Source of the DNA: Candidatus Woesearchaeota archaeon
Lineage (GTDB): Archaea; Nanobdellota; Nanobdellia; Woesearchaeales; GW2011-AR15
Direction: 5' to 3'
Assembly (NCBI GenBank): GCA_016934775.1
Contig: JAFGSP010000048.1
Location: 1-13,656, forward strand
Length of the DNA stretch: 13,656 nt
This document shows positions 13,516-13,656 of the stretch, one piece after another. Under the pieces are notes generated by a model. That model did no database searches and had not been told where the DNA came from. It was given only the letters and a program-made list of their open reading frames with translations. Position 1 is the first letter of the stretch, and each line of letters starts with the position of its first letter. A program made the position numbers and the translations under genes.

Positions 13516-13656
13516 TTTTCGTGACAAGCCGGTGATGGCAAAGATAACTAAGATAATAGATGAGGCAGAGGGCATAAAGACTTTCTATGTTGAGTTCAGG
13601 CCAAAAGCAAGACCTGGCCAGTTTGTCATGTTGTGGATACCTGATCTTGATGAGAA
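13508..13656 (+). CDS. pyrK: Dihydroorotate dehydrogenase electron-transfer subunit, partial
   Basis: The first 49 codons of a gene running off the right edge. It starts at ATG 13508 inside the end of pyrD, with an 8-bp overlap, so the two are translationally coupled. The protein begins with a ferredoxin-reductase-like FAD domain: KITKIIDEAEGIKTFYVEF (12-30), then RPGQFVMLWIP (35-45), the strand-turn that carries the PGQF motif of the PyrK/FNR family. The expected NAD-binding domain and C-terminal [2Fe-2S] cysteines lie outside the window and cannot be checked. Its placement right after pyrD supports the assignment. Confidence 0.85.
   Translation, partial: MSDFRDKPVMAKITKIIDEAEGIKTFYVEFRPKARPGQFVMLWIPDLDE

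Noticed and set aside
1..13656. CRISPR array, tRNA, rRNA, insertion sequence or integrase
   Set aside because: No spaced direct repeats, tRNA-like cloverleaf, rRNA sequence, transposase or recombinase motif was found on either strand by eye.

Overview
The window looks like chromosomal DNA of an archaeon, most likely a small-genome, DPANN-type lineage (Woesearchaeota-like is my best guess, unproven). The reasons are an archaea-typical DUF357 protein, archaeal TATA boxes about 26-30 nt upstream of many ATG codons with no leader, dense AGA/AGG (Arg) and ATA (Ile) codon use, very tight gene packing, and an RNase HIII in place of a visible HII. No rRNA, tRNA, CRISPR array, insertion sequence or integrase was seen.

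Layout, left to right. (1) 1-256: partial lysine-rich coiled-coil protein on the minus strand, AT-rich. (2) 393-2077: a small unknown protein facing an MFS transporter. (3) 2232-3528: a two-gene operon, a winged-helix-like protein followed by RNase HIII, whose end overlaps a convergent four-helix membrane protein (3500-3946). (4) 4084-5619: an AT-rich 511-residue orphan protein, convergent with an HPP-family membrane protein (5652-6188). (5) 6361-7145: DUF357 protein convergent with an AT-rich orphan of 163 residues. (6) 7264-8277: a cytoplasmic GH15-type glycosidase, convergent with a class II (B12-dependent) ribonucleotide reductase, NrdJ (8290-10365). (7) 10576-12512: a minus-strand operon RDD protein, SppA protease, two-TM coiled-coil protein and a 57-residue cysteine-rich zinc-finger protein too short for ordinary ORF calling. 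(8) 12598-13656: pyrD and the beginning of pyrK, the two subunits of class 1B dihydroorotate dehydrogenase.

Functionally, the clear metabolic content is nucleotide supply: pyrimidine synthesis (PyrD/PyrK) and deoxynucleotide synthesis (NrdJ), with RNase HIII removing RNA from DNA. The RDD-SppA operon points to membrane protein turnover.

The most distinctive regulatory signal is a pair of ACAA-N4-TTGT inverted repeats, 32 bp centre to centre, just upstream of nrdJ. Their sequence and spacing resemble bacterial NrdR boxes, which would be notable in an archaeon. I did not find a clear, wholly new defence or mobile system here; the best candidates for undescribed biology are the orphan genes at 4084-5619 and 6654-7145 and the SppA/zinc-finger operon.
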